A stretch of DNA of 64,000 bases from an uncultured Bacteroidota bacterium (lineage in GTDB: Bacteria > Bacteroidota > Bacteroidia > Chitinophagales > Chitinophagaceae): positions 1-64,000 of the forward strand of contig CAIKYB010000034.1 in NCBI GenBank assembly GCA_903831575.1. The letters run 5' to 3'. The position numbers and the translations under genes are program-made. Every line of letters starts with the position of its first letter. Positions within the stretch are counted from its first letter, which is position 1. Shown piece after piece: positions 47,460 through 56,496 of this stretch. The notes beneath the pieces were generated by a model, which saw nothing but the letters and a program-made list of their open reading frames with translations, ran no database searches and was not told where the DNA came from.

Positions 47460-48020
47460 TTACACAGCCATAATTTCTTTTTCTTTCGCCGCAAGGTGTT
47501 TATCAATTAAAGCGATGAATTTGTCGGTATTATCCTGTGTGTTTTTTTCTGCATCCTTGCATTCATCTTCGCTTATACCATCTTTTTGGAGTTTTTTAAT
47601 TTGCTCAATACTATCTCTTCTGATATTTCTGATAGATACTTTTGCAATTTCACCTTCTCCATTGCATTTTTTTACCAATTCTTTTCTTCTTTCTTCTGTT
47701 AGAGGCGGTAAAAAAAGTCTGATATTAACTCCGTCATTTTGAGGTGTAATACCAATATTAGCTACCATAATTCCGCGTTCTATAGGCTGTAACATTGCTT
47801 TTTCCCATGGCTGAACAGAAATAGTTCTCGCATCTAGAACGGTAACATTTGCTACCTGATTCAGTGGGGTAGGGTTCCCATAGTAATCAACCATTATATT
47901 GTCAAGCATCGAAGGACTTGCTTTACCAGCCCTAATCTTTGATAATTCGGTCTCTAAATGGTTAATGGCTTTTGACATCATTGCGCTGTTGTCAAGCATT
48001 ATTTGATTTAAATCTGACAT
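47460..48020 (-). CDS. frr: Ribosome recycling factor
   Basis: At 186 residues it is full length. It has the RRF pattern HLETELSKIRAGKASPSMLD, VDYYGNPTPLNQVANV, PLTEERRKELVKK and IRRDSIEQIKKLQKDG. It splits post-termination ribosomes with EF-G. pyrH, a usual neighbour, is absent; it has its own -7 box. Confidence 0.97.
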   Translation of the reverse strand: MSDLNQIMLDNSAMMSKAINHLETELSKIRAGKASPSMLDNIMVDYYGNPTPLNQVANVTVLDARTISVQPWEKAMLQPIERGIMVANIGITPQNDGVNIRLFLPPLTEERRKELVKKCNGEGEIAKVSIRNIRRDSIEQIKKLQKDGISEDECKDAEKNTQDNTDKFIALIDKHLAAKEKEIMAV

Positions 48021-48039
48021 AATATTATGAATTGCAAAG

Positions 48040-48047
48040 CAAATTTA
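48040..48047 (-). promoter_or_regulatory. -7 promoter box of frr
   Basis: The minus strand reads TAAATTTG, 19 bases before the frr ATG, between frr and the upstream glycosyltransferase. Confidence 0.55.
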
Positions 48048-48092
48048 TAAAAACTGCTCGTTATTTTTTACTTTAAATTTAATAGGATAAGA

Positions 48093-49217
48093 TTACTCCA
48101 CATTAATCATCTCCGAAACCAGTGAAAATAATTTTTCTGATTTCACCAGTTCGCTATCAAAAGATTTTTTATTTAAGGCTGCTCGTTTTCTTTGTCTAAG
48201 TGCATATACTATTCCGGTTAATAAAAGCGCCGTAACAAATAGCAACATCATTAGATAAGTAGTGCCGATTGACCGGAATCCTAATGCGAGCATAATAAAA
48301 ACCACGTTTGAAAAAACACATACTAATGTAGTGATTCTATGGCTAAGGCCTAAGTCTAATAAGAAATGATGAATGTGATTTCTATCGGGACTAAATGGAG
48401 ATCTTCTACTAAATATACGAAGCCCAAAGACTCGAAGGGTATCAAATAGGGGAATCATGAGTATAGCGAAACCTATACTAATTGCTGACCCCAGGTGCAA
48501 TGTAGCTGTTGGTGCCGAAGCTATATTAATAAATTTTATTACCAGAATAGCATTAATTAAACCAACTAATAAGGAGCCTGTGTCTCCCATAAAAATTCTT
48601 GCAGGTGGAAAATTATAAATAATAAAACCGATAAGACTTCCTGTTAGTGAAAAAGCCATTACCGCATAGGTCAACTGATTAGTATAAAAAAAGTATGCTC
48701 CAAATACGAAAGAAGTCAAAATGCCAATACTTCCTGCAAGTCCGTCTACCCCATCAATAAGATTAAATGAATTGGTTATCACAATAATAGTAAAAAATGA
48801 AAGTACAATACTAGCTAAATGCGGCATTTCGTAAATTCCTAAAAAACCATGCATATTGCTAATTTGAACACCTCCAAATTTAATGAGAATTCCGGCGGCA
48901 ATAAGTTGACCCATAAATTTCTTGGTAGGAGAAAGAATTAAAATATCATCTTTAATACCAAGAAAAAATATCACGATAGATGCTGCAATAAAATATTGAA
49001 GTTCTGATGCCCCTCCTTGAGGAACACCTAGCAACGTAGCAATAACAAATCCTGCAAAAATGCCCAATCCTCCTAAAGTAGGAATTACAGCTTTATGAAC
49101 TTTCCGGCCATCTGGCTTGTCGAATAGTTTTTTGTCTTTTGCAACCTGAATAATTACGGGGATTGCAAAAAAAGTAATTATAAAAGCTAAGCCACTACTA
49201 AGTAGTATTTTGTCCAT
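48093..49217 (-). CDS. Polyprenyl-phosphate N-acetylhexosamine-1-phosphate transferase (MraY/WecA family)
   Basis: The 374-residue protein has about ten membrane helices and the family motifs VIPTLGGLGIF, NLIDGVDGLAGSIG, FMGDTGSLLVGL and the cytoplasmic loop RRSPFSPDRNHIHH. It transfers a sugar phosphate, typically GlcNAc-1-P, to undecaprenyl phosphate to start surface polysaccharide synthesis. MraY function is unlikely, as no mur genes are near and the HIHH loop is WecA/TagO-like. Confidence 0.9.
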   Translation of the reverse strand: MDKILLSSGLAFIITFFAIPVIIQVAKDKKLFDKPDGRKVHKAVIPTLGGLGIFAGFVIATLLGVPQGGASELQYFIAASIVIFFLGIKDDILILSPTKKFMGQLIAAGILIKFGGVQISNMHGFLGIYEMPHLASIVLSFFTIIVITNSFNLIDGVDGLAGSIGILTSFVFGAYFFYTNQLTYAVMAFSLTGSLIGFIIYNFPPARIFMGDTGSLLVGLINAILVIKFINIASAPTATLHLGSAISIGFAILMIPLFDTLRVFGLRIFSRRSPFSPDRNHIHHFLLDLGLSHRITTLVCVFSNVVFIMLALGFRSIGTTYLMMLLFVTALLLTGIVYALRQRKRAALNKKSFDSELVKSEKLFSLVSEMINVE

Positions 49218-49397
49218 ATGGGAATTATATTACAAGAAGCCTCACGAAATTTAATAATAATGTTCAATTTGGAAAAAGTATGAATTGCATCAAAACGTCC
49301 TCCATCTAGTCAGGACGGATTGTATGTCCCTCTTTGACTATCACAATGTTAAGAAAAAAAGCCCACATCTAGCTCTTCGTATTTTATTATTATTTTC

Positions 49398-49429
49398 TTT
49401 GTCAATAACATGAACTTAAAGTAGGTTTG
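49398..49429 (+). promoter_or_regulatory. Promoter of the transketolase N-terminal subunit
   Basis: TTTG (49398-49401), 20 bases, then TAGGTTTG (49422-49429): a full match to the Bacteroidota consensus. The box includes the TTG codon at 49427, so the gene must start at the ATG at 49448. Confidence 0.8.
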
Positions 49430-49447
49430 CAATCAAATTTTATACTC

Positions 49448-50287
49448 ATGGATAATCCTGGCTTACCCCAAATTGCATCTCAAATCAGAAGAGATATCGT
49501 AAGAATGGTTCATGCTGTTCAAAGCGGCCATCCTGGTGGGTCTTTGGGTTGTGCAGATTTTCTTACGGCATTGTATTTTAAGCAGTTGAAAAGAAACAGC
49601 AGTTTTGAAATGGATGGAATTGGTGAGGATTTGTTTTTTCTAAGTAATGGACATATCTCTCCACTTTTATATAGCTGTTTGGCTCGTACTGGCTATTTTC
49701 CTGTTGCAGAATTAGCCACGTTTAGAAAAATAAACAGTCGTTTGCAAGGTCATCCTACTACTCACGAAGGTTTGCCTGGCGTAAGAATGTCAAGCGGCTC
49801 TCTTGGTCAGGGATTAAGTGTGGCATTAGGCGCAGCTTTAGCCAAAAAATTAAATGGAGATGACGCCATAGTATATTCTCTGCATGGTGATGGCGAATTG
49901 GACGAAGGACAAAATTGGGAAGCCATTCTTTTTGCGGCACATAAAAAAGTAGACAATCTTATCGCAACAATTGATTATAATGGTCAGCAAATTGACGGCG
50001 CTACAAAATCAGTCATGGGTTTGGGTAATTTAAAAGCAAAATTTGAATCTTTTGATTGGCTGGTTGTAGAAATGAATGGCAATGACATGGAGGAGGTATT
50101 GGCTGGATTGGATAAAGCAAAATCACTATTGGGGAACGGAAGTCCTGTTGTAATATTGATGACTACCATAATGGGAAAAGGAATAGATTTTATGGAAGGC
50201 ACTCACGAATGGCATGGCATTGCACCCAACGATGAACAATTAAAAAAAGCACTTGATCAATTGCCGGAAACTTTGGGCGATTACTGA
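49448..50287 (+). CDS. Transketolase, N-terminal subunit
   Basis: The 279-residue protein has only the thiamine-diphosphate-binding half: VHAVQSGHPGGSLGCADF, the GDGELDEGQNWEA cofactor motif and GKGIDFMEGTHEWHG. In split transketolases a separate C-terminal subunit completes the enzyme, which moves two-carbon units in the pentose phosphate pathway. That partner usually lies directly downstream; here the next gene is on the opposite strand. Confidence 0.93.
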   Translation: MDNPGLPQIASQIRRDIVRMVHAVQSGHPGGSLGCADFLTALYFKQLKRNSSFEMDGIGEDLFFLSNGHISPLLYSCLARTGYFPVAELATFRKINSRLQGHPTTHEGLPGVRMSSGSLGQGLSVALGAALAKKLNGDDAIVYSLHGDGELDEGQNWEAILFAAHKKVDNLIATIDYNGQQIDGATKSVMGLGNLKAKFESFDWLVVEMNGNDMEEVLAGLDKAKSLLGNGSPVVILMTTIMGKGIDFMEGTHEWHGIAPNDEQLKKALDQLPETLGDY

Positions 50288-50293
50288 TACTAG

Positions 50294-51514
50294 TTATGCT
50301 AATGTTGATTTGTGACGGGCAGCTTTTATGGAAGGGATCCAGGAAGCAATCACAACGATAACCAATGATGTAAATGTTACCAGCAAATAATCGGTAGCAA
50401 TAGCTTTGACAGGAAAATAGTCAACTAAAAAAGAACCACCTTCTATTTTTATAAATTTGAAATGTATTTGCAACAAGCTTATGGTTGCAGCAAGGATAAT
50501 GCCTATTACTGTTCCAATTATTCCCAACAACAATCCTTCTGCGAGAAAAATATTTCGAATCTGTCCAAACGTCGCACCCATACTATTGAGTATGGCAATG
50601 TCTTGTTTTTTTTCCAGTACAAGCATAGATAACGCACTGATCATGTTAAAGGCAGCGATGATTAAAATTAAAGTAAGCACCAAATAAATGGCCCACTTTT
50701 CAGTCTTCATGGTATTGTAGAGATTTGAATTTTGTTCGTATCTATTTTTAATAATGAATCTATCGCCCAGTATTTTAGTCAAGGCTGCTTTAGTATCCTT
50801 GTCATTTACGGCAGGTTTTAATTTTATTTCTGCAGCACTAAAGGTGTTATCACGCATGCCCATTTGTTGTTTTACAAAATCAATATTGGTGATGGCATAA
50901 GCATTATCGAAATCTTGTTGAATAGAAAAAACGCCGGATGGACTAATAATCCCTTCGCTTAAAGTTTCTAGAGGGTCATTACTGCTGTTATTTGTTTTGG
51001 GTAAAATGACGGCAAGTCTTTCGGGTCCCAAAGCTTCATTCATACTTATTCCTGCAGCATTTTGTAATCCTGCACCTACAATGAGGAATGGGTTTTCTGC
51101 ATTACCTAAATCGTATTTCCCCTTTTTTATGTTAGCGGAAATCCCACACACATATTTATAATTATGGTCTACACCTTTGAGTTGGAGAATGGTTTGTGAT
51201 TCCCCATTTTGAATGAGTGCTTTTTCTTCTACAATTAAGGATAAATAGTCAACGGATGTATTGCTGCTGAGTTCTGTTATTTTTTGAGGGGTCAATACAA
51301 ATGTCTTTCCATTAGCAGGAACAATTTTCATGTCGGCATAGAAAGAGGAGTACAAAGATTTTACAAGATCTTCAAATCCATTAAAAACACTCAATACAAG
51401 AATCTGACAGCAGGTTGCAAATGCGATTACACCAGTAGTTACCCATGCAATAATATTGATAGCGTGGGTAGATTTTTTTGCTCTGAAATATCGCCATGCA
51501 AAATTTAAATACAT
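50294..51514 (-). CDS. FtsX/LolC-like ABC permease
   Basis: The 406-residue protein has four membrane helices in the LolC/E layout: one N-terminal (AWVTTGVIAFATCCQILVLSVF), a large periplasmic MacB_PCD-like domain, and three C-terminal (LVLTLILIIAAFNMISALSM; IFLAEGLLLGIIGTVIGIIL; LLVTFTSLVIVVIASWIPS). The family moves lipoproteins to the outer membrane or powers other envelope tasks, with a separate ATPase not found here. It starts 17 bases after rbfA. Confidence 0.9.
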   Translation of the reverse strand: MYLNFAWRYFRAKKSTHAINIIAWVTTGVIAFATCCQILVLSVFNGFEDLVKSLYSSFYADMKIVPANGKTFVLTPQKITELSSNTSVDYLSLIVEEKALIQNGESQTILQLKGVDHNYKYVCGISANIKKGKYDLGNAENPFLIVGAGLQNAAGISMNEALGPERLAVILPKTNNSSNDPLETLSEGIISPSGVFSIQQDFDNAYAITNIDFVKQQMGMRDNTFSAAEIKLKPAVNDKDTKAALTKILGDRFIIKNRYEQNSNLYNTMKTEKWAIYLVLTLILIIAAFNMISALSMLVLEKKQDIAILNSMGATFGQIRNIFLAEGLLLGIIGTVIGIILAATISLLQIHFKFIKIEGGSFLVDYFPVKAIATDYLLVTFTSLVIVVIASWIPSIKAARHKSTLA

Positions 51515-51531
51515 TTATTGGAGTAGGGGTT

Positions 51532-51897
51532 TTATTTTTTCTCTTCCTGTGTTTTTATGTCTTTAAACAATTGTTCCATTTTGTCGACATAATCAAGTGT
51601 ATCATCAATATAAAAATTCAGTTGTGGCATTGAGCGGAGCTGGTGCCTTACTCTCACCGTGAGTTCTTTTTTGATTTCCCAGCTTCTCTCTTGTATTATT
51701 TTAAGTGCAGCAATGGCATCTTTTACTTTAAAGAAACTAAGATAAATTCTCGCATCAAAAAGATCCGGAGTAATTTTTACCGATGCAATGGAAACCATTC
51801 CTCCATCAATCATGGAAAGCCCCAATCGTTGAAAAATCTCATTCAAATCTTTTTCCAATACTGCCGCAACTTGTTTCTGTCTTTTCCCTTCTATCAT
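51532..51897 (-). CDS. rbfA: 30S ribosome-binding factor A
   Basis: The 121-residue KH-like protein has KQVAAVLEKDLNEIFQ at the N-terminus and VRHQLRSMPQLNFYIDDTLD at the end, typical of RbfA. It helps mature the 16S 5' end. It forms a two-gene unit with the FtsX/LolC-like permease. Confidence 0.93.
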   Translation of the reverse strand: MIEGKRQKQVAAVLEKDLNEIFQRLGLSMIDGGMVSIASVKITPDLFDARIYLSFFKVKDAIAALKIIQERSWEIKKELTVRVRHQLRSMPQLNFYIDDTLDYVDKMEQLFKDIKTQEEKK

Positions 51898-51963
51898 AAT
51901 ATTAATGAGTTTATTAGGTGTAAAATTAGTTACTTTGCCCCTTACAAAGCATGTTATTAAAAA

Positions 51964-53775
51964 ATGAGAAAATATTCCAGGGTTTTAAGTTATTTAAAAG
52001 ATTATAAAGGATCTATCCTGATTTATCTGGTTTCCATCCTATTATCGATTACTTTTTCGATATTGTCTTTAGCGATGTTGTTTCCTTTTCTGCAATTATT
52101 ATTTGGTGCAAATCAAACGAATATTGGTACTAAATCAACTTCGGTTTCCATAGTAAACACCGTTAATCAATATTTGGCAAAAATGATGAGTGAAGGCGGA
52201 GCATACCATGCGCTGTCCATCGTTTGTGTTTTCATTATTCTTTCTATTTTTTTAAAAAACCTTTTTTTATATTTCGCAGCTCGAACGGTTGGTCCTATGA
52301 AGAATCGTATTGTTACGCGATTACGCATCGAAATGTACAACAAGCTGCTTAGTTTACCCATTGGCTATTTCACCGAAAAAAGAAAAGGTGATTTGATGAG
52401 CAGAATGTCCAATGATATCAATGAAGTGGAAGGCTCGGTAATAGGCGCTTTGGAAGGTTGGGTGAAGGATCCTATTTCTATTATCATCAACCTTTCGGTG
52501 CTGCTTTATATCAGTCCAAGATTGACTGTTTTTATTTTATTCAGTTTGCCAGTAATGGGATTATTAATAGGAAGAGTTACCCGTTCCTTAAAAAGACAGT
52601 CCATAAAAGTGTCTGAAAAAAGTGGCGAAACTTTTTCTACCATAGATGAAACTTTAGGCGGATTAAGGGTCATTAAGGCCTTCAATGTCGAACATAAATT
52701 AAAGCAAAAATTTTCTGTAATAAGTGAAGATTTACTAGAAGCCCGAAACCAGATTTTATACAAACAGGCATTGGCTTCTCCATTAAGTGAGTTGATGGGG
52801 GTAACGGTTTTTTCCTGCATACTTTGGTTTGGCGGACGTTTGGTATTATCGCATGAAATCGCCATGAGTGGGGCATTGTTTCTGACTTATATGGGCTTGT
52901 TTTACAACATTATTGATCCTGCAAAATCTATATCATCTGCTTTTAGCAATTTACAAAAAGGATCATCCGCTATCGCCAGAATTGAAGAAGTGTTGAAAGC
53001 TCCGGTTACAGTGGATGAAAATCCCAATGGGCATAAAATAAACTCGTTTAATCATTCCATAGAGTTTAAAAATGTGAGTTTTTATTATGATGATATCGCC
53101 ATTCTGAAAAACATCAATTTCAACATTGAAAAGGGAAAAACAATTGCCTTGGTTGGCAGCAGCGGTGCAGGAAAATCTACTTTAGCTGATCTGGTACCAA
53201 GGTTTCACGATGTTACATCAGGGGAGATTTTGGTTGACGGGATTAATATCAAAGACTATTCTTTGCAATCATTGAGAGGACTTATCAGCATCGTTACGCA
53301 AGAGCCCATCTTGTTTAATGATACCATTGCAAACAACATTGCATTGGGAATGGATAATGCCAATCTGGATGCAATTGTAGAAGCGGCAAAAATTGCTAAT
53401 GCTGATAATTTTATAACTAAAAAAGAACAGGGTTATCAGACTAATATTGGCGACAGAGGTACAAAGCTGAGTGGAGGAGAACGCCAGCGTGTTACGATTG
53501 CCAGAGCTGTATTGAAAAATCCCCCCATTTTAATATTAGATGAAGCCACTTCATCTTTGGATACCGAAAGTGAAAGATTGGTGCAGGATGCGATAAACAA
53601 ATTGATGAACAACCGTACGTCAATTGTAATTGCACATCGTTTAAGTACTATTCGACATGCGGATGAAATATTGGTATTGCACAAAGGTGAAATTGCAGAA
53701 CGAGGTACTCACGATAGTCTGATTGAGTATAAAGGCATTTACCACAAATTGGTTGAAATGCAGGAAGTGAGGTAG
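51964..53775 (+). CDS. ABC exporter, fused permease and ATPase (MsbA-like)
   Basis: The 603-residue half-transporter has an N-terminal six-helix domain with YFTEKRKGDLMSRMSNDI (a typical MsbA coupling region) and a C-terminal ATPase with Walker A GSSGAGKST, signature LSGGERQR, Walker B ILILDEATSSLD and IAHRLSTIRHAD. MsbA flips lipid A; that role is plausible but not proven. It is divergent from rbfA. The repeat element R1 starts on the last base of its stop codon. Confidence 0.93.
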   Translation: MRKYSRVLSYLKDYKGSILIYLVSILLSITFSILSLAMLFPFLQLLFGANQTNIGTKSTSVSIVNTVNQYLAKMMSEGGAYHALSIVCVFIILSIFLKNLFLYFAARTVGPMKNRIVTRLRIEMYNKLLSLPIGYFTEKRKGDLMSRMSNDINEVEGSVIGALEGWVKDPISIIINLSVLLYISPRLTVFILFSLPVMGLLIGRVTRSLKRQSIKVSEKSGETFSTIDETLGGLRVIKAFNVEHKLKQKFSVISEDLLEARNQILYKQALASPLSELMGVTVFSCILWFGGRLVLSHEIAMSGALFLTYMGLFYNIIDPAKSISSAFSNLQKGSSAIARIEEVLKAPVTVDENPNGHKINSFNHSIEFKNVSFYYDDIAILKNINFNIEKGKTIALVGSSGAGKSTLADLVPRFHDVTSGEILVDGINIKDYSLQSLRGLISIVTQEPILFNDTIANNIALGMDNANLDAIVEAAKIANADNFITKKEQGYQTNIGDRGTKLSGGERQRVTIARAVLKNPPILILDEATSSLDTESERLVQDAINKLMNNRTSIVIAHRLSTIRHADEILVLHKGEIAERGTHDSLIEYKGIYHKLVEMQEVR

Positions 53776-53869
53776 GGCTTAGTTATTCAAATGCAAACTT
53801 GATTTGGTTACTAGAGCAAGTGAGAGAACCTCTATGCCGTGGTACGAACCAGGTACAAACCATGGCAAG
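53775..53869 (+). repeat. 95-bp repeat element R1 with hairpin
   Basis: This aligns without gaps to 54228-54322 (about 16 mismatches, roughly 83% identity). The 3' part forms a hairpin, GCCGTGGT (53836-53843) with ACCATGGC (53859-53866), around a loop with two GGTACRAACC copies. It ends 65 bases before the 79-residue gene. Confidence 0.75.
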
Positions 53870-53934
53870 GGAACCCACTTAAATAAACGGAGCGAAACTG
53901 AAAAGCCAAACGATCAGGAAATAAAAAAAATAAA

Positions 53935-54174
53935 ATGGAAAATTTAATTCAATTAGTGCCAAACAACACTCTAATTACACCGACACCAGAGGAAGGTCGC
54001 CAATTAGCTGTAAAAATGGCAAGGCTTATCATGAAAATTACCCAACCTGATGTCGAAAAGAGAGAAAAAATGCGATCCGAGTACGCAGAAGATCCAGGCT
54101 TACTCATTGCTATTGGTCAAACCGTTGCGCACGAATTTGCGACAATAGCTGCTGCAAACAATTATTGGAGATAA
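53935..54174 (+). CDS. Small protein of unknown function between two repeat elements
   Basis: The 79-residue protein has no signal peptide or membrane helix. It contains EEGRQLAVKMARLIMKIT, a charged helix VEKREKMRSEYAEDP and the ending VAHEFATIAAANNYWR. I recognise no family. It sits between repeat elements R1 and R2, with R1 in its 5' region. The ORF is short and could be incidental, but the start and helical composition look genuine. Confidence 0.55.
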   Translation: MENLIQLVPNNTLITPTPEEGRQLAVKMARLIMKITQPDVEKREKMRSEYAEDPGLLIAIGQTVAHEFATIAAANNYWR

Positions 54175-54227
54175 TGAAAATTTATAAGTTTTCAAATCGA
54201 TGACACAAGAAAAACAGCCCATTACAA

Positions 54228-54322
54228 GGGCTTAGTGATTCAGTTGAAATATTGATTTAATTAATACAGCAAGCGAGATAACCCCTATGCTATGGTACGA
54301 ACCAGGTACGAACCATGGCAAG
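54228..54322 (+). repeat. 95-bp repeat element R2 with hairpin
   Basis: This is the second copy of R1, exactly 453 bases downstream. The hairpin is GCTATGGT (54289-54296) with ACCATGGC (54312-54319). The differences from R1 in the stem preserve pairing by G-U wobble. It ends 105 bases before the dockerin-like secreted protein. Confidence 0.75.
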
Positions 54323-54427
54323 AGGGATGTATAGAAAATAAAATCCATTAATCGGTGAAAAAACAATTCAAAAAAAAGTATTCATGCGTATATTCGCGAC
54401 AATCGAACTACAAATAAATTTTACAAA

Positions 54428-55477
54428 ATGAAAAAAATAGCTGTTATAGTAACCTGCATGTTTTTGGCAGGAATCTCCCTATCATTACAAGCGCAAATTA
54501 TCTCAGTAACATCTGGAACGGATTTTAATATTGTGGCCAATACAGTTATTGCTGCAGACAGTATGGATATTACACCAGCTTCCGATTTTACTATAAATGG
54601 CAGCAGTCTTGTAAGAAGTAATGTGGTCAATAACAGTACCAGTTTTCCCTACATCAATAGGGTATACCAGTTTAGCCAACCTACAAATGCTTTCAATGGA
54701 GCATTAAAAGTATACTATAACAATGGAGAGTTGAATGGCATGCCTGAAGCTGCCTTAAAAACACTTTACCATAATAATATTTCATGGCAGCCAGATCCTG
54801 AAACTGTAAACAACAGCACCAATAATACAGTAGAAAGCAGTGTATTAAATGCAACAGCACTTAAAGAAATTACCGCAAGTTATTTTGCTAAACTACAGTT
54901 AAAGGCATTTTTAGAAGGGTTTTATTTAAGTTCGGGTTTAATGAGATCAACACTTTATGATCTAGAAGCCAGTACGGATATCACAGCTACAGACTCTGTT
55001 GAAATTAATTTATGGAGCACAGCGAATTTAAGTAATCCTTCTCCGAATTACAGTTCCAAAGGGATTTTACATAATGATGGGAATGCAACTTTATTATTCT
55101 CAGGATTCGCATTAGACAGCAGTTATTATATTCAAGTAAAACACAGAAACAGTGTGGCAGTGTGGAGTGCATCACCTATATCAGTTGCATCCACAACAGA
55201 TTATGATTTTACCAACAGCTTGGCTTCGGCATATGGAGACGGTGTTAATCCTTCCATGAAATTGAAAAGTGGTGGAAAGTATGCAATATATTCAGGTGAT
55301 ATAAATCAAGATGGAGGCGTTGATATTTTCGATATGCAACAAGCAGAAAATGACGCATCCAAATTTTCATATGGATATAATTCAAGCGATTGTAACGGTG
55401 ATAAGTCAACAGATATTTTTGATATGCAGCTTATTGAAAATAATGCATCATTATTTCTGTATACTGCCAAACCTTAG
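54428..55477 (+). CDS. Secreted protein with C-terminal dockerin-like calcium repeats
   Basis: The 349-residue protein has a signal peptide (MKKIAVIVTCMFLAGISLSLQAQ). The middle contains LKAFLEGFYLSSGLMRSTLYDL and the strand pattern SYYIQVKHRNSVAVWSASPI, typical of Bacteroidota surface modules. The end has two EF-hand/dockerin-like loops, DINQDGGVDIFDMQQAEND and DCNGDKSTDIFDMQLIENN, likely calcium-binding. It ends soon after, so no type IX sorting domain is present. The binding partner is unknown. Confidence 0.83.
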   Translation: MKKIAVIVTCMFLAGISLSLQAQIISVTSGTDFNIVANTVIAADSMDITPASDFTINGSSLVRSNVVNNSTSFPYINRVYQFSQPTNAFNGALKVYYNNGELNGMPEAALKTLYHNNISWQPDPETVNNSTNNTVESSVLNATALKEITASYFAKLQLKAFLEGFYLSSGLMRSTLYDLEASTDITATDSVEINLWSTANLSNPSPNYSSKGILHNDGNATLLFSGFALDSSYYIQVKHRNSVAVWSASPISVASTTDYDFTNSLASAYGDGVNPSMKLKSGGKYAIYSGDINQDGGVDIFDMQQAENDASKFSYGYNSSDCNGDKSTDIFDMQLIENNASLFLYTAKP

Positions 55478-55533
55478 TTTGAACTTAAAGAATTATGAAA
55501 AGGAAGAGACGCAGTGAATAATCGTATCTGCTT

Positions 55534-55573
55534 ATCAACTAACCAACTAACCAACTAATCAACCATCCAACTA
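55534..55573 (-). repeat. TTAGTTGG minisatellite abutting the DksA-like stop
   Basis: On the minus strand the TAG stop of the DksA-like gene runs into TTGGATGGTTGATTAGTTGG and further TTAGTTGG units. The same repeat type abuts the rny stop at 16931. Confidence 0.65.
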
Positions 55574-56494
55574 CTTCACAATTCCCATTTTAGCTTCTAT
55601 GCTCAATGTAGCATGAGGAACTGCTCTTAATCTTGCTTTATCGATAAGTCTGCCTGTAACCCTGCAGATGCCGTAGGTTTTATTTTCAATACGCATTAGC
55701 GCTTTTTCTAGATGGTCAATGAAAGTTATTTGACGACTAGCCATTTGACTTAATTGCTCTCTTTCCATGCTCAGACTTCCATCTTCCATGGTCATATATC
55801 TGTTTTCACTTTCATCACCGCCTGTTTCGTCTTTGCGGGTAATTAAACCTTGTAAATAGTTTAATTCTTTTCTAGCTGTTTCAAGCTTACGTTGTATCAA
55901 TTCTTTAAATTCCTGTAGTTCAGCATCAGCATATCTTAGAGATGGTGCGCCAGGATCATTTCTTTGTTTGTCGAGTACCGACTTCATGAAATCAGGCTGA
56001 TATTGTCTGGAAGTTTTGGTATTTATTTTTGGAAGTACTACTGGCTTTGCCGGAGTAATTTTGATATCTTTTGGATGTTTTGCAGCTATAGATTTTTTAG
56101 GGGCTTCTACTATTTTAGCTACAACAGGCTTTTTTACCTCTGCTTTTTTAATCTCAACCATTGGTTTTTTTGCCTCAATTTTTTTAACTGCCGGAACAAT
56201 CTTTTTAGCCAGTACTATTTTTTTAACAGGTGCTGCTACTTTTTTAACGGGCTTAACGATTTTTTTTACGGGTTTAGCCACTTTTTTAGGAGCTACAGCT
56301 TTTTTAACGGGCTTAACGATTTTTTTTACGGGTTTAGCCACTTTTTTAGGAGCTACAGCTTTTTTAACGGGTTTAACGATTTTCTTTACCGGTTTAGCAG
56401 TTTTCTTAGCTGGAGCCACTTTCTTAACTGACTTTGCTTTAGCTGGAGCTTGTTTTTTGGCTGCCGATTTCACTTTTGGTTTTTTGGTTGCCAT
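55571..56494 (-). CDS. DksA/TraR-like protein with a lysine-rich H1-like N-terminal tail
   Basis: The 307-residue protein has two parts. Residues 1-150 are Lys/Pro/Ala/Val-rich, with 20-residue repeats (KPVKKIVKPVKKAVAPKKVA), resembling histone H1-like tails. Residues about 170-307 form a DksA/TraR coiled coil and C-terminal domain ending YGICRVTGRLIDKARLRAVP, in which only the first of four zinc Cys remains. DksA relatives bind RNA polymerase; the tail may bind nucleic acid. It starts 2 bases after the ileS stop, so it is the second gene of that operon. Confidence 0.85.
   Translation of the reverse strand: MATKKPKVKSAAKKQAPAKAKSVKKVAPAKKTAKPVKKIVKPVKKAVAPKKVAKPVKKIVKPVKKAVAPKKVAKPVKKIVKPVKKVAAPVKKIVLAKKIVPAVKKIEAKKPMVEIKKAEVKKPVVAKIVEAPKKSIAAKHPKDIKITPAKPVVLPKINTKTSRQYQPDFMKSVLDKQRNDPGAPSLRYADAELQEFKELIQRKLETARKELNYLQGLITRKDETGGDESENRYMTMEDGSLSMEREQLSQMASRQITFIDHLEKALMRIENKTYGICRVTGRLIDKARLRAVPHATLSIEAKMGIVK
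56240..56400 (-). repeat. 60-bp tandem repeat coding the lysine-rich tail
   Basis: About three 60-base units, two of them nearly identical, encode the KPVKKIVKPVKKAVAPKKVA repeats of the DksA-like protein. The period keeps the frame, so copy number could vary without breaking the gene. Confidence 0.8.
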
Positions 56495-56496
56495 AA

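Noticed and set aside
53775..54322. tRNA or tmRNA at the R1/R2 elements
   Set aside because: No cloverleaf, no T-loop consensus and no CCA-side acceptor stem could be drawn.
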